Positions 39,439 through 48,920 of a stretch of DNA of 55,918 nucleotides are shown piece by piece. The stretch's first letter is position 1. Each line of letters starts with the position of its first letter. A program made the translations under genes and the position numbers. This DNA comes from JAVBLV01 sp031553195. GTDB taxonomy: Bacteria; Bacteroidota; Bacteroidia; Bacteroidales; P3. Under the pieces are notes generated by a model. The model was given only the letters and a program-made list of their open reading frames with translations. It was not told where the DNA came from and made no database searches. The stretch is taken from positions 1 to 55,918 of the forward strand of contig JAVBLV010000068.1 in assembly GCA_031553195.1 (NCBI GenBank), given 5' to 3'.

Positions 39439-39927
39439 ATGGTATTTATTCTTGGTATTGCTTTAGCTATTGGCGCTTATTTCTTTTTAAAGAACTATAA
39501 AGCTATTGATATTAAATTATTCGGCGGGGAAACATATAAACCCTCACCTGATATGGATTTTGTCTTTTTCTTCTTTGCCGGCCTTTTTGGTGGGTTGGAA
39601 GCAGGTATCAGTTATCTTTCCCAAATGTTCTTTCATGTTAAATTAGATGATGTTGGATTCCATGGGTTTTGGGGCATTTTTTATAACATCTTGCCCTATC
39701 TGTTTTATGCATTGTTAGCAGCAAGTTTTCTATTGGCTTATTCTCAAACAAAAAACCGTAAGCACATATTTTTGAAAGGAGCATTTTTAGCAGCCTGTTG
39801 TTTACTATTCTATTTTATAGGCATGATAGGCTCTATTGTAATCATTTTTATCCTTCTTATAGCATTAGTACTTCGGCTTTTAGGGATTAATGTTAGTTTT
39901 TTATTGAACCAAATGGGAAAAAAATAA
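39439..39927 (+). CDS. Hypothetical multi-pass membrane protein
   Basis: This 162-aa protein is not recognised. Four or five hydrophobic helices are predicted by eye (about 1-17, 42-60, 77-95, 102-135 and 128-148). A loop with DMDFVFFFFAGLFGG and KNRKHIFLKG lies between them. It starts a run of three same-strand genes (39439, 39995, 41072) separated by less than 70 bases, probably one operon. Probably in the cytoplasmic membrane. Confidence 0.7.
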   Translation: MVFILGIALAIGAYFFLKNYKAIDIKLFGGETYKPSPDMDFVFFFFAGLFGGLEAGISYLSQMFFHVKLDDVGFHGFWGIFYNILPYLFYALLAASFLLAYSQTKNRKHIFLKGAFLAACCLLFYFIGMIGSIVIIFILLIALVLRLLGINVSFLLNQMGKK

Positions 39928-39994
39928 AGATTCTTACAGGAAATTTATGTTCAAATGAACAATATAATTACAGATTTAAACATAAAAGTCATCT

Positions 39995-41017
39995 ATGAAA
40001 CAATTAATCAAAAACCATTATTACTTATATATCCTTTTTATACTGATAGGCTTAACATCATGTTCTGGTTCATCTGATAAAGAGAAAATCGATAAAAATA
40101 CGGCAAGAGAAAGGTATAGTCAAGCCTTAAAGTATCTTACCGGAGATGGTGTTCGTAAAGATACGGTCTATGCTAAACAACTTCTTTATTTGGCCTCGGA
40201 AGGTGGGGAAATAAAAGCTCGAAAAATACTTCGAAAACTTAATCATGAAACGCCTCTGTCATTATCTGCTACTATTGTGGAAGAGGCTAAATATGAATGG
40301 GCGTCTCGCGAAGGTCCTCTTATTGGCAAAATATGTGTGCTTTCCGGTGAAGGAATAGCAGTTGCATTTATGGGAAGTTTAGTTGAGTTATTGCAAGGAC
40401 GGTTTTCGTGGCTTTACATTGTAGGGCTTCTGCTTGCACCCATTATCATTACCATCTATTTAATTATATTTTCATATTATGGCAAAGTGGAAACAGGTTA
40501 TAATAAATGGATACGATTAAGAATCTCAGCAATTCCTACATTTTTTATTATCTATGGCATTTATGGTTTGGTAGTGGGTGGTATAAGTCAAGATGCTTAT
40601 TGGACTTTAGGCCGCCTTGTCTTTACCACCGGACATACCGGTTTTTGGGCAAAGTTGACCCTTTTCTTGAATTGGGCTCTTCTAGCAAGTATAGTTTATG
40701 GTATAGTCACTATAATAATTGGATCTACTACAATATCATCAATTTTTAGAATTCTTGGTTTTGTATTTATGTGCCTATTTTCTCTCTTTGCAGGAACTGC
40801 AGGCTCAATCATTATAGCTATTATTCTTGCTATAATGATTTCTAAAGGAATAATTTTTACTCCGTCCGGTATTTCAGGTGTTCCTGTTTTGGCAAACAGC
40901 AATGAATCAAAGAAAGTAGATTGCCGGGAGAAAACCATCTCAGGTGGATGTAACTTGAATAATGGATTTTCATGTCACAAAGAAAAAGGTTCTTCTTGTC
41001 CTTATGGCGTAAAATAA
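39995..41017 (+). CDS. Sel1-like lipoprotein fused to a membrane domain with Cys-rich tail
   Basis: This 340-aa protein combines an N-terminal lipobox (LTSC near residue 23), one Sel1/TPR-like unit (ARERYSQALKYLTGDGVRKDT and KQLLYLASEGGEIKARKIL), about five membrane helices (120-290) and a C-terminal tail with cysteine clusters (DCREKTISGGCNLNNGFSC, SSCPYG). Sel1 repeats mediate protein contacts; the cysteines could hold metal or form disulfides. I know no family with this exact layout. It is the middle gene of the presumed operon. A lipid anchor plus several membrane helices is unusual, so the first segment could instead be a plain membrane helix. Confidence 0.7.
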   Translation: MKQLIKNHYYLYILFILIGLTSCSGSSDKEKIDKNTARERYSQALKYLTGDGVRKDTVYAKQLLYLASEGGEIKARKILRKLNHETPLSLSATIVEEAKYEWASREGPLIGKICVLSGEGIAVAFMGSLVELLQGRFSWLYIVGLLLAPIIITIYLIIFSYYGKVETGYNKWIRLRISAIPTFFIIYGIYGLVVGGISQDAYWTLGRLVFTTGHTGFWAKLTLFLNWALLASIVYGIVTIIIGSTTISSIFRILGFVFMCLFSLFAGTAGSIIIAIILAIMISKGIIFTPSGISGVPVLANSNESKKVDCREKTISGGCNLNNGFSCHKEKGSSCPYGVK

Positions 41018-41071
41018 TATGTATAGTACTAATTTAAAACAATATAGTAACCAAATTAAAATTCAAAAATT

Positions 41072-41758
41072 ATGGCAGGAGATGTAGTAGATGAAATGTT
41101 CAAAGTAGTTTTAAACTTCTTTGGATGGCTATTTAAAGTAATGTGTAAAATAGCATGGTGGTTAATCAAAAATGTATTCAAGCTCTTGGGCGAATTATTG
41201 GTATTGCTCAAAGATTGGATAGCCTACAAATTGGAAAAACGAAAGGCCGGTAATAACGTACCCACATATACAGCAAACGAAACAGGCTCTGAAGCGCCGG
41301 TAAATTATGCGCATTCTTCTTCCGGCTCTTACCCTCGGAATGTAAACTACAATACTTCTTTTGGTGAAGATGAGGATGACAATGACGACGAAGAGGAAAG
41401 AGAGTCAGCCAATTGGGATGAAGAAGACGAAGATGACAAAAGAATACAGGAATATGAAAACGAGAAAGAAAAACGGCATATCGAAAATCAAATATCCCAT
41501 TTAGAATCGGATATCAGGAGCAAGGAGAATGAAATTAGCGAATGCGAATCACAATGCAGCTATCATAAAGACCGTGCAAGGGAATGTGCCGGTCGCAGCA
41601 TAGAACCTTACTATTCCGAAGAAATGCGGCAATCGGACGTTGAGATGCACAACCGCTATGCCGACGACTACCAAAGCAAAGCCCGAAGCCTGCAAAGCGA
41701 TATCCGAAGCCTTGAATCGGATATGAGTAGTTATCAAAGAGAATTAAATAAGTATTAA
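41072..41758 (+). CDS. Acidic coiled-coil protein with amphipathic N-terminus
   Basis: This 228-aa protein has three parts. Residues 10-55 are hydrophobic, aromatic and lysine-rich (FFGWLFKVMCKIAWWLIKNV) and may lie in or along the membrane. Residues 90-130 are strongly acidic and disordered (EDEDDNDDEEERE). From about 135 to the end is a long coiled coil (HIENQISHLESDIRSKENEIS and similar). No known domain. It ends 20 bases before the BspA-like gene and follows the Sel1 protein. It could be a scaffold linking membrane proteins; this is inferred from architecture only. Confidence 0.72.
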   Translation: MAGDVVDEMFKVVLNFFGWLFKVMCKIAWWLIKNVFKLLGELLVLLKDWIAYKLEKRKAGNNVPTYTANETGSEAPVNYAHSSSGSYPRNVNYNTSFGEDEDDNDDEEERESANWDEEDEDDKRIQEYENEKEKRHIENQISHLESDIRSKENEISECESQCSYHKDRARECAGRSIEPYYSEEMRQSDVEMHNRYADDYQSKARSLQSDIRSLESDMSSYQRELNKY

Positions 41759-41778
41759 TCAAATAAATAAATCAAAGA

Positions 41779-43344
41779 ATGAAAAAAATTACGATTTTAA
41801 TAATAAGCTTGCTGTTTTCCGTGCAGGCATGGTGTTATGATTTCGAAAAAGATGGAATCTATTACATCATAAGAGGAACCAATGTTACTGTAACCTACCA
41901 GAATGATAGTTTATATTCATATGGAGGTAATATGGTTATCCCATCCACAGTTACCTATTTAGGAACTACTTATACTGTAACAAGTATTGGCAATTGGGCT
42001 TTTGCTTACGGTAGGATTCAGTCTATTATCATTCCCAATAGCGTTACAAATATTGGAGACGACGCTTTCCATGGTTGTCTCAGCCTCACTTCGGTGAATA
42101 TTGGCAGTGGGGTTACAAGTATTGGCAAGGGAGCTTTTTTAGCTTGTAGTCGTCTTATTTCCATTATTATTCCAAATGGGGTTACAAGTATTAGAGATGA
42201 AACCTTTTCTTATTGCACTGGGTTGACTTCAATTACAATACCTGATGGTGTTATGAATATTGGAAAACAGGCTTTTTCGGGTTCAGCTTGGTATGCAAAC
42301 CAACCTGATGGAATTGTATATGCTGGTAAGGTGTTATATCAATATAAAGGTACTATGCCGACAGGGACATCTATTAATATCGAAGAAGGAACTTTGGGTA
42401 TTGCGTATGCTGCGTTTTCCGGTTGTAGCGGGCTTACGTCTATTGAAATTCCCAACACTATTATAAACATTGGTGATTATGCTTTCTCCGGTTGCAGTGG
42501 TTTAACTTCAATTACTATTCCAAATAGAGTTACAGGTATTGGAGATTATACTTTTTCCGGTTGTAGCAGCCTTACTTCTGTTACCATTCCCAATAGTGTT
42601 ATAAGTATTGGAGGCGGGGCTTTTTGGTCTTGCAATAATTTAAGAGCTATCTATTCGAAACCAGCAATTCCACCTACTTGTGATGGTTATCCTTTTTCTA
42701 ATGAAATTGAAAACAGTTGTATGTTATATGTCCCTAATGGAAGCCTGAATGTGTATAAAAATGCACCGGTTTGGGAAGAATTTCTCAACATTGTAGAGGA
42801 AATAGATATTGCTGGTATTACCCTTTCATCGCATGCAATAGAATTGGAGATAAACCAAGATAGCGCCTTAACTTATACCATTACCCCCAGCAATGCTACC
42901 AATAAAAACATCAATTGGACAAGTCGCAATCCCAATATAGCAACCATAAACAATGGTACTGTAACTGCAAAATCCGCAGGAACTGCTTATATTATCGCTA
43001 CTACAGAGGATGGAGGGTATAAAGATAGTTGTTTAGTAACAGTAACAGATAATACTAACAGCATTTCCGATATAGCCAATAGCTCCGGTTTACGCATTTA
43101 TCCGAACCCTATTGTTAATGGAAAATTGACAATTGAAACCCCCAACCCCCTAAAAGGGGCTATAGCGTTGGGTAAGTCCCCTTTAGGGGATTTAGGGGTA
43201 AAACTCTTTGACCTCAATGGTAAGTTAGTTGGAACCTTTTCCATTACCGGCGAAAAAACCGAAATAAATATTTCGCACCTGCCTAGTGGAACCTATTTGT
43301 TGAAAGTAGGTAATGTGACACAGAAGGTAGTTCTACAGCAATAA
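41779..43344 (+). CDS. BspA-like leucine-rich repeat surface protein with T9SS tail
   Basis: This 521-aa protein has a signal peptide (1-20), about eight leucine-rich repeats of the LRR_5/BspA type (LTSITIPNxVTxIGDxAFSGC) over residues 50-300, a bacterial Ig-like domain at about 340-425 (ITLSSHAIELEINQDSALTYTI), and a T9SS sorting domain at about 435-521 (RIYPNPIVNGKLTIE, LPSGTYLLKV). It is therefore secreted and attached to the surface, where BspA-like proteins bind host proteins or other bacteria. A palindromic element has inserted in frame within the sorting domain (separate entry). It is the last clearly linked gene after the membrane operon, 20 bases downstream. Confidence 0.9.
   Translation: MKKITILIISLLFSVQAWCYDFEKDGIYYIIRGTNVTVTYQNDSLYSYGGNMVIPSTVTYLGTTYTVTSIGNWAFAYGRIQSIIIPNSVTNIGDDAFHGCLSLTSVNIGSGVTSIGKGAFLACSRLISIIIPNGVTSIRDETFSYCTGLTSITIPDGVMNIGKQAFSGSAWYANQPDGIVYAGKVLYQYKGTMPTGTSINIEEGTLGIAYAAFSGCSGLTSIEIPNTIINIGDYAFSGCSGLTSITIPNRVTGIGDYTFSGCSSLTSVTIPNSVISIGGGAFWSCNNLRAIYSKPAIPPTCDGYPFSNEIENSCMLYVPNGSLNVYKNAPVWEEFLNIVEEIDIAGITLSSHAIELEINQDSALTYTITPSNATNKNINWTSRNPNIATINNGTVTAKSAGTAYIIATTEDGGYKDSCLVTVTDNTNSISDIANSSGLRIYPNPIVNGKLTIETPNPLKGAIALGKSPLGDLGVKLFDLNGKLVGTFSITGEKTEINISHLPSGTYLLKVGNVTQKVVLQQ
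43138..43200 (+). repeat. Palindromic CCCCTAAA element inserted in the sorting domain
   Basis: About 60 bp containing CCCCCTAAAAGGGG and TCCCCTTTAGGGGATTTAGGGG. It is in frame and adds about 20 residues (TPNPLKGAIALGKSPLGDLG) between the two halves of the usual sorting-domain pattern. A related element lies at 44627-44657. It resembles dispersed palindromic repeats seen in many Bacteroidetes genomes. Confidence 0.7.
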
Positions 43345-43439
43345 ATGATAATGAGTAAACGATGAATGAATAAGTTTTACAACTTTCAAAATTAAAATCA
43401 AAAACCATAATTAAATAACAAATCAAAAAAAGTAAATCT

Positions 43440-44402
43440 ATGAAAAAAGCAATTTTATGTATTTCAGTAGCTGCTATGTTCAGCTTTTCGGCTTCGGCCA
43501 AAATTTGGAGAGTAAACAACGGAGGGATTCCTGCCGACTACACTTCGCTTCAAGATGCTCTAACCGCCATTCCAATAGGCGATACCATTTATTTGGAAGG
43601 CTCGCCTAATAGTTATGCATTACCTGCTTCTATCACCAAAAAAGTAACCATTATTGGTCCCGGATATTTCCTAACACAAAATCCTAATACCTTGGAAAAT
43701 AAAACGGCTGCAATAGTAAAGGGTGATGTTTACCTTTTGGCAAATGGTATTGTATGGGAAGGCTTAGCTCATAGTGAAGGTTCCTTAGGTATAGGCGCAG
43801 ATAATATCATTATACGCAAATGTTATTTAGAGAGTGTTAGCGGGGATGACGGAAATTCAAATACGTATAAAAAAATCAACAATGCGACTATCGCTCAGTG
43901 CTATATAAATGGAGCTTTAGATTCTTATTTTACCGATACACTTTTTAATGCAATTATTACAAATAATATTTTTACAGCTACAGGTTTAGGTTATATTGTA
44001 TCTAGACTTTATAATACGACTATTGAAAATAATACATTCTATTCAACATCAACTGTATATGGTATTAACAATTGTAATGGATGCGCCATTAAAAATAATA
44101 TAGTAACAGCTTTAAATAATAATGTAAACTGCAATATTACCAACAATTACACAACTGCTGGAGTAACAGATTTTATAGGTTCGGCAACCGGTACTTCTGA
44201 TGGTAAATATCAACTTTCTTCTACCTCTGCTGCTAAAACAGCCGGAACCAATGGCTCGGAATGCGGCGCTTTTGGCGGTACTACGCCTTATGTATTATCG
44301 GGTTTGCCTGCTATACCGCATATTTATGAAATAGAAGCGCCCAATGCAGCCTCGGCGGCAAGCGGTTTAAAAGTAACATTGAAAATAGGAACCGAAAGAT
44401 AG
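43440..44402 (+). CDS. Secreted parallel beta-helix protein
   Basis: This 320-aa exported protein has a signal peptide (1-20, SASA before K). It carries a run of short repeats typical of right-handed beta-helices (NNATIAQCYINGALDS, NAIITNNIFTATG, NTTIENNTFYSTS, GCAIKNNIVTALNN), the shape used by polysaccharide lyases and adhesins. No catalytic residues can be assigned. The end (IEAPNAASAASGLKVTLKI) is a motif common at the C-terminus of similar Bacteroidales secreted proteins; I see no standard T9SS domain. Role unknown, plausibly surface binding. Confidence 0.75.
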   Translation: MKKAILCISVAAMFSFSASAKIWRVNNGGIPADYTSLQDALTAIPIGDTIYLEGSPNSYALPASITKKVTIIGPGYFLTQNPNTLENKTAAIVKGDVYLLANGIVWEGLAHSEGSLGIGADNIIIRKCYLESVSGDDGNSNTYKKINNATIAQCYINGALDSYFTDTLFNAIITNNIFTATGLGYIVSRLYNTTIENNTFYSTSTVYGINNCNGCAIKNNIVTALNNNVNCNITNNYTTAGVTDFIGSATGTSDGKYQLSSTSAAKTAGTNGSECGAFGGTTPYVLSGLPAIPHIYEIEAPNAASAASGLKVTLKIGTER

Positions 44403-44626
44403 TTGAAAATTGAAAATGGAGAGTTGAAAGTTTTTTTAGAAAAAGGGGGAATAAGGAAATAAGAAAGGATGGATTTTGAATTTTCAACAGTATAAACTTA
44501 AAACCCTAAACAATCAACAAACTCATCAACGTTACAACCCTTTCCAAATCATTTAATTGTTTCAAGATGTTATCACAATAAATAATCATAAGCCTTTGCC
44601 TACTGAAATCTTAAAATTGGCATTGC

Positions 44627-44657
44627 AAGGTCCCCCTTCGGGGGATTTAGGGGGCTT
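44627..44657. repeat. Palindromic CCCCCTTCGGGGG element upstream of the next gene
   Basis: TCCCCC-TTC-GGGGGA (44631-44645) followed by TTTAGGGGGCTT. It shares the core TCCCC-T-GGGGATTTAGGGG with the element inserted in the BspA-like gene. It lies 18 bases before the start at 44675, so it will shape the leader mRNA. Confidence 0.65.
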
Positions 44658-44674
44658 ATTAAAACTTATTAGTT

Positions 44675-45676
44675 ATGAAGAAAATATTAATATATTTCGG
44701 CTTACTGTTGTCTGTGGTGTTTGCACACGCACAGGTGCAGCAAGTTGAATATTTTTTCGACGCCGACCCCGGTTATGGCAACGGGATAAATGCCGGCACG
44801 GCAACTGTTTTGTCAAACAATTCTGACAGATTTTATGAAACGCTGACTTTTGAAGCTTCATTGAGCAATCTTGCCGATGGGTTTCATACTTTATTTGTCC
44901 GTGCAAAAAATGGAAAAGGCTGGTCGCAAACCATGACCCGTCCGTTTGTAAAAGGCGTTTTACCCGAAGAATTAAGCCACGAAATTGCCTATTTGGAATA
45001 TTTCATTGATACCGACCCCGGTTACGGTAGAGGAACCGCTGTCGATTCGGTAGAAAATGCAGGTTCTTATTATTTAGATGCATCTATTGAAAATCTTCCC
45101 GACGGATTCCATACGTTATTCGTAAGAGCTAAAAACCGTTATGGGAGATGGTCTCAGCTAATGTGTCGGCATTTTGTAAAAACCATCTTAGCTCCTTCTG
45201 ATTATGTTTGTTTCGAATATTTTATCGATACTGACCCCGGTAGGGAAAAAGGAAAAAAAGTTAGTTTTACTAATGGAGCTATGGAAATTGATTTCACGGC
45301 GGCGCTTGAGAACATTACACTCGGAAATCATTTGTTATCTATACGGGGGAAAAATAAAAACCACGAATGGTTTGCAATGGGTACGCATGCTTTCACAGTA
45401 TTGGAGGATAGCACTATAGGAATCAACCAACAAGCAGCAGTAGAAAATATTGTAGTTTATCCGAATCCTGTAACCGATTTGTTGTTTATCAAAAATACAT
45501 CCTCGCAAATCGACCATATTGAGTTGGTAGACATAAAAGGAAGTGTTTTAACAACCGTTTTGGGAGGCAATAATTCTATTTTGCAACTATCGCTTATAGG
45601 AAAACCTTCAGGAACTTATTTTCTAAAGGTTTATTTCCGCCAACAAATGAAAGTTATGAAAATAATTAAACAATAA
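44675..45676 (+). CDS. T9SS-secreted protein with three tandem domains
   Basis: This 333-aa protein has a signal peptide (about 1-18, AHA before Q), three tandem ~75-aa repeats each opening with EYFFDADPGYG, EYFIDTDPGYG or EYFIDTDPGRE and closing with GFHTLFVRAKN and W-S-Q or similar, and a C-terminal T9SS sorting domain (VVYPNPVTDLLFI, SGTYFLKVYFR). The repeat unit has no family name I can give; it resembles short domains in other Bacteroidetes secreted proteins. Likely surface exposed. It stands before the WG-repeat pair with 71 bases between. Confidence 0.85.
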   Translation: MKKILIYFGLLLSVVFAHAQVQQVEYFFDADPGYGNGINAGTATVLSNNSDRFYETLTFEASLSNLADGFHTLFVRAKNGKGWSQTMTRPFVKGVLPEELSHEIAYLEYFIDTDPGYGRGTAVDSVENAGSYYLDASIENLPDGFHTLFVRAKNRYGRWSQLMCRHFVKTILAPSDYVCFEYFIDTDPGREKGKKVSFTNGAMEIDFTAALENITLGNHLLSIRGKNKNHEWFAMGTHAFTVLEDSTIGINQQAAVENIVVYPNPVTDLLFIKNTSSQIDHIELVDIKGSVLTTVLGGNNSILQLSLIGKPSGTYFLKVYFRQQMKVMKIIKQ

Positions 45677-45747
45677 AATTAACCACAAAAGGGATAACCA
45701 TAAAGCATTGCTTGTAATGATTATTCCTTTTTTAAATTTATATCATT

Positions 45748-47226
45748 ATGCAATTAAAGTCAAACTATTTAAAAATTGTTTTTTTTGCGTTGCTATTTTC
45801 CGTTGCGGGAAATGTTCCGGCGCAAGGGTTTCTTGATAAAGTAAATAAAGCTGTAGACAAGGCTTCAAAAAAAGTAGACAAAGCCATTGAAAAAACAGAC
45901 CAAGCGCTTGGAACAGACAAAAAAACGCAAGAAAACAATCCATCGCAACCAACGAATCAAACGCAGGGAAATACGTCGCAGCCCGTAGAGAAACAAGAGT
46001 CAACCCAAGTAAAAAAAACGGCAACGTCAAATAACAGCAATCTTACCCCTACTACTTCACAAACACCTCAAGTTATTTCGCCTCACATAACTTCCAAGAC
46101 TAAAATCATTGAAGTGTACAATGCTAAAGATGTAAACATTACTGATTTTTCAGATAATGTATGTTTCGTTCGAGATAATAAAACTAAGAATTGGGCAATT
46201 ATGGATACATTGGGCAACTTTGTAACTGATTATAAATTCAACTTCTCTATTTATGAAGATGTGCCCTATTTTAGCAACAATGTATGTGTGATTTCCGGCA
46301 GTTTAAACGGATATAAAAACGGAGTAGTATTGATAAATACAAAAGGTGAAGTAATAAAACATTTACCCGATATAAGTAAACTTTCTAATTTTATAGATGG
46401 TATCGCTACCGGTTTTTTGAGTGTGCTCGATAAAAAGAATTCTACAACCTATAAAAATATTTACATAACAAAGATTGTTTATCTCAATACGAAGGGAGAA
46501 ATTATCTTTCCTGATTTATCGGTAGTGGTACCGGATAGAAGCGCCCTTAAACGTTCTTTCCCGTACAAAAACGGCTTGGCTATTTATTATGACTATCAAA
46601 AAAACAAATGGGGCTACATTAATAGCAGCGGAAAAATTATAATTCCTGCAACCTACAATAATGTGCATAGCTTTAGCGAGGGGCTTGCAGCTGTACAAAA
46701 CAATGATGGATTATGGGGTTATATTGACGTTACAGGAAAGACTAAAATCAATTTCAGTTATTCAAATGAGCCTACCAATTTCTCAGAAGGTATTGCACTC
46801 ATAAAGAAGCGTTCAGAAGAACATGCACCTTATTGTATGATTGATACAACCGGAAAAATAGTGTTTCAGAATATAGTGTATACAACATCCTTCTATAAAG
46901 GGAAAGCTTACATTCATTCAAAATTACCAAACGAAAATTATGTTACAGCATTAATAGATCATGGTTTTAATATTTTAAAAAACTTCAAACCCGATAAGTT
47001 TAGTATATATGATATTTCTTTTGGCAATGGATTTATCTATTCCAACCAATATGGAATACATGTAATTACAGAATTTGGAGATATCCTTATAGATGGGCTT
47101 GATTCTTATTTTTATTGTGGCTTAGCTCGTTGTAAATATACGGACGATAGGTATAAAATAGGTACTTATGGTTTTATCAACACCAAAGGGGAGTTGGTAT
47201 TTTATTTTAAAGAGCCTGCATTTTAA
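45748..47226 (+). CDS. WG-repeat exported protein
   Basis: This 492-aa protein has a signal peptide (about 1-26), a Lys- and Gln/Thr-rich low-complexity segment (KVDKAIEKTDQALGTDKK, then about 70-115) and then WG beta-repeats (KWGYINSSGKIIIPATYNNV, LWGYIDVTGKTKI). WG repeats are beta-rich units of unknown function, common in Bacteroidetes. The repeat array is more divergent than in the next gene and may not be complete. It is upstream of a second WG gene in the same direction, so the pair may have arisen by duplication with one anchored and one soluble form. Confidence 0.8.
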   Translation: MQLKSNYLKIVFFALLFSVAGNVPAQGFLDKVNKAVDKASKKVDKAIEKTDQALGTDKKTQENNPSQPTNQTQGNTSQPVEKQESTQVKKTATSNNSNLTPTTSQTPQVISPHITSKTKIIEVYNAKDVNITDFSDNVCFVRDNKTKNWAIMDTLGNFVTDYKFNFSIYEDVPYFSNNVCVISGSLNGYKNGVVLINTKGEVIKHLPDISKLSNFIDGIATGFLSVLDKKNSTTYKNIYITKIVYLNTKGEIIFPDLSVVVPDRSALKRSFPYKNGLAIYYDYQKNKWGYINSSGKIIIPATYNNVHSFSEGLAAVQNNDGLWGYIDVTGKTKINFSYSNEPTNFSEGIALIKKRSEEHAPYCMIDTTGKIVFQNIVYTTSFYKGKAYIHSKLPNENYVTALIDHGFNILKNFKPDKFSIYDISFGNGFIYSNQYGIHVITEFGDILIDGLDSYFYCGLARCKYTDDRYKIGTYGFINTKGELVFYFKEPAF

Positions 47227-47302
47227 TACGAATAATCAAAGTATAGCTTTAAAACTTGAACACATTTAAATACAGTAATAAATATATTTAAATAAAAAAA
47301 CA

Positions 47303-48880
47303 ATGAAAAGAACAACAATTTTTAAAACTCTTGTACTTACGCTAATGGTGAGTGCTTGTGGCGGAAGCGCCAGCGATGGTATCGACACCAACATGATTCC
47401 TGTTGGAGGAGGAATTTATATCAACAAAAAAGGTGAAACAGTACTTCAATCAGATACCAATACCTTTATAAACGATTATTTTGCATCGGGTAAGGCAATT
47501 GCTTCGCAAAAAGGGTTGAAAGGTTTTGTAAATACCAAAGGGAAATTTGTAATAGAACCCCAATACAAGAATGTACTTCATTTTTCGGAAAGTATTGCCT
47601 GGGTAGCAAAAGAGAATGGTTATCCTGAAGCTATTAACACCAGCGGAAAAAGCCTTTTCGAGCTGAAGCAAGCCCACAGGGTATATTCATTCCACGATGG
47701 GTTGGCTGTTTTCGAAAGCCATGATGAGGAAGGAAACATAAAATACGGTTGCGTAGATAAATCGGGTAAAGTAGTCATAGAGCCTACAGGCAATAAAATA
47801 TCAAACTTTCAACAGGGAAAAGCCCCCTATAGAAATGATGATTATAAATATGGTTTTATCAACAAAGAAGGCAAAATAGTTATCAATTGCCAATTTGACG
47901 AAGTGCAGCCTTTTGCCCCAAATGGAACAGCTTGTGTGCAATTAGATGAAAAATGGGGCGTCATTAACGAAAAAGGGGAATATATCATCAATCCGCAATA
48001 CGATGGGCTTATAGCCGATGGTGATTGGTTTATCATGATAAATGATGGCAAAATGGGTTGGTGCGATAAAACAGGAAAAACCATAATCAATCCGCAATTT
48101 TCCGATGCATTTTTATTCGGCAAAAACGATCTTGCCCCTGTTTCAGACGGTAAAAAATGGGGATATATCGACAGAAAAGGAACCTATATCATTAATCCGC
48201 AATTCAAATATGCTTTCAGTTTTATCGACAACAATATAGCGCCGGTTGTACTAAGCGAACAACTTGGATTTGTCGACAAAAGTGGAAAATATGTAATCAA
48301 CCCACAGTACAAAACAATAGGAATGAGTTTTGTAATGAAAATAATATTTCCTCATACAGATGAAGAAAGCCTACAATCAGACTATTTCGATAAAACATTT
48401 ATAACCGAAGCCCTTGTACCTGTTTTAAAAAATTTGGCCAATAAATATTTAAGACAACCCGTTGGCGAACTTTTGCCTGTGTTTTCAAAAAGTGCTTCCG
48501 ACTTCAAAAGTTATAACAAAACCCAGCTGTTACAGGAAAAGAAAATCACAAGTGATATTACCATGAAAATATATGCTAACGATCCAATGTTCAAAGCGGT
48601 TCAAAAAGGATGGTTTACCAATAAAGAATTTGACCCTGAAAGCAGTATGGGAAGCTTTACCTGCGAATTGGAATGTAGTGGGTTTGCTTATGACAAAACA
48701 AATGTAATATTTTATACATTGCTTGAAATATTCAATAAAATAACAAAAGAAGAAGCCAAAAAACAAGACCCCAAAAGAGGTACATATATCAACCTTTATA
48801 ATGAGGCGAGTGCAGATGATGCAAATATCTATGTTAATGGTAACAAAATATATATCAGCATGGCAACATACGAAGGGTAA
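47303..48880 (+). CDS. WG-repeat lipoprotein
   Basis: This 525-aa lipoprotein has lipobox VSAC near residue 19. It carries about eight WG repeats from 50 to 345 (GFVNTKGKFVIEPQYKNV, YGFINKEGKIVINCQFDEV, KWGYIDRKGTYIINPQFKYA and others), then a C-terminal region of about 170 aa with no recognisable domain. It is probably tethered to the outer membrane and presents a binding platform. It ends in a strong stem-loop at 48921. It follows the other WG gene with a 76-base gap. Confidence 0.85.
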   Translation: MKRTTIFKTLVLTLMVSACGGSASDGIDTNMIPVGGGIYINKKGETVLQSDTNTFINDYFASGKAIASQKGLKGFVNTKGKFVIEPQYKNVLHFSESIAWVAKENGYPEAINTSGKSLFELKQAHRVYSFHDGLAVFESHDEEGNIKYGCVDKSGKVVIEPTGNKISNFQQGKAPYRNDDYKYGFINKEGKIVINCQFDEVQPFAPNGTACVQLDEKWGVINEKGEYIINPQYDGLIADGDWFIMINDGKMGWCDKTGKTIINPQFSDAFLFGKNDLAPVSDGKKWGYIDRKGTYIINPQFKYAFSFIDNNIAPVVLSEQLGFVDKSGKYVINPQYKTIGMSFVMKIIFPHTDEESLQSDYFDKTFITEALVPVLKNLANKYLRQPVGELLPVFSKSASDFKSYNKTQLLQEKKITSDITMKIYANDPMFKAVQKGWFTNKEFDPESSMGSFTCELECSGFAYDKTNVIFYTLLEIFNKITKEEAKKQDPKRGTYINLYNEASADDANIYVNGNKIYISMATYEG

Positions 48881-48920
48881 TTATGTTTCCTCGTCTATGC
48901 CTAAGTCTGCAAAAAGGGAA

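Noticed and set aside
44557..44748. 63-codon frame before the three-repeat protein
   Set aside because: It runs through the palindromic element and overlaps the better supported start at 44675.
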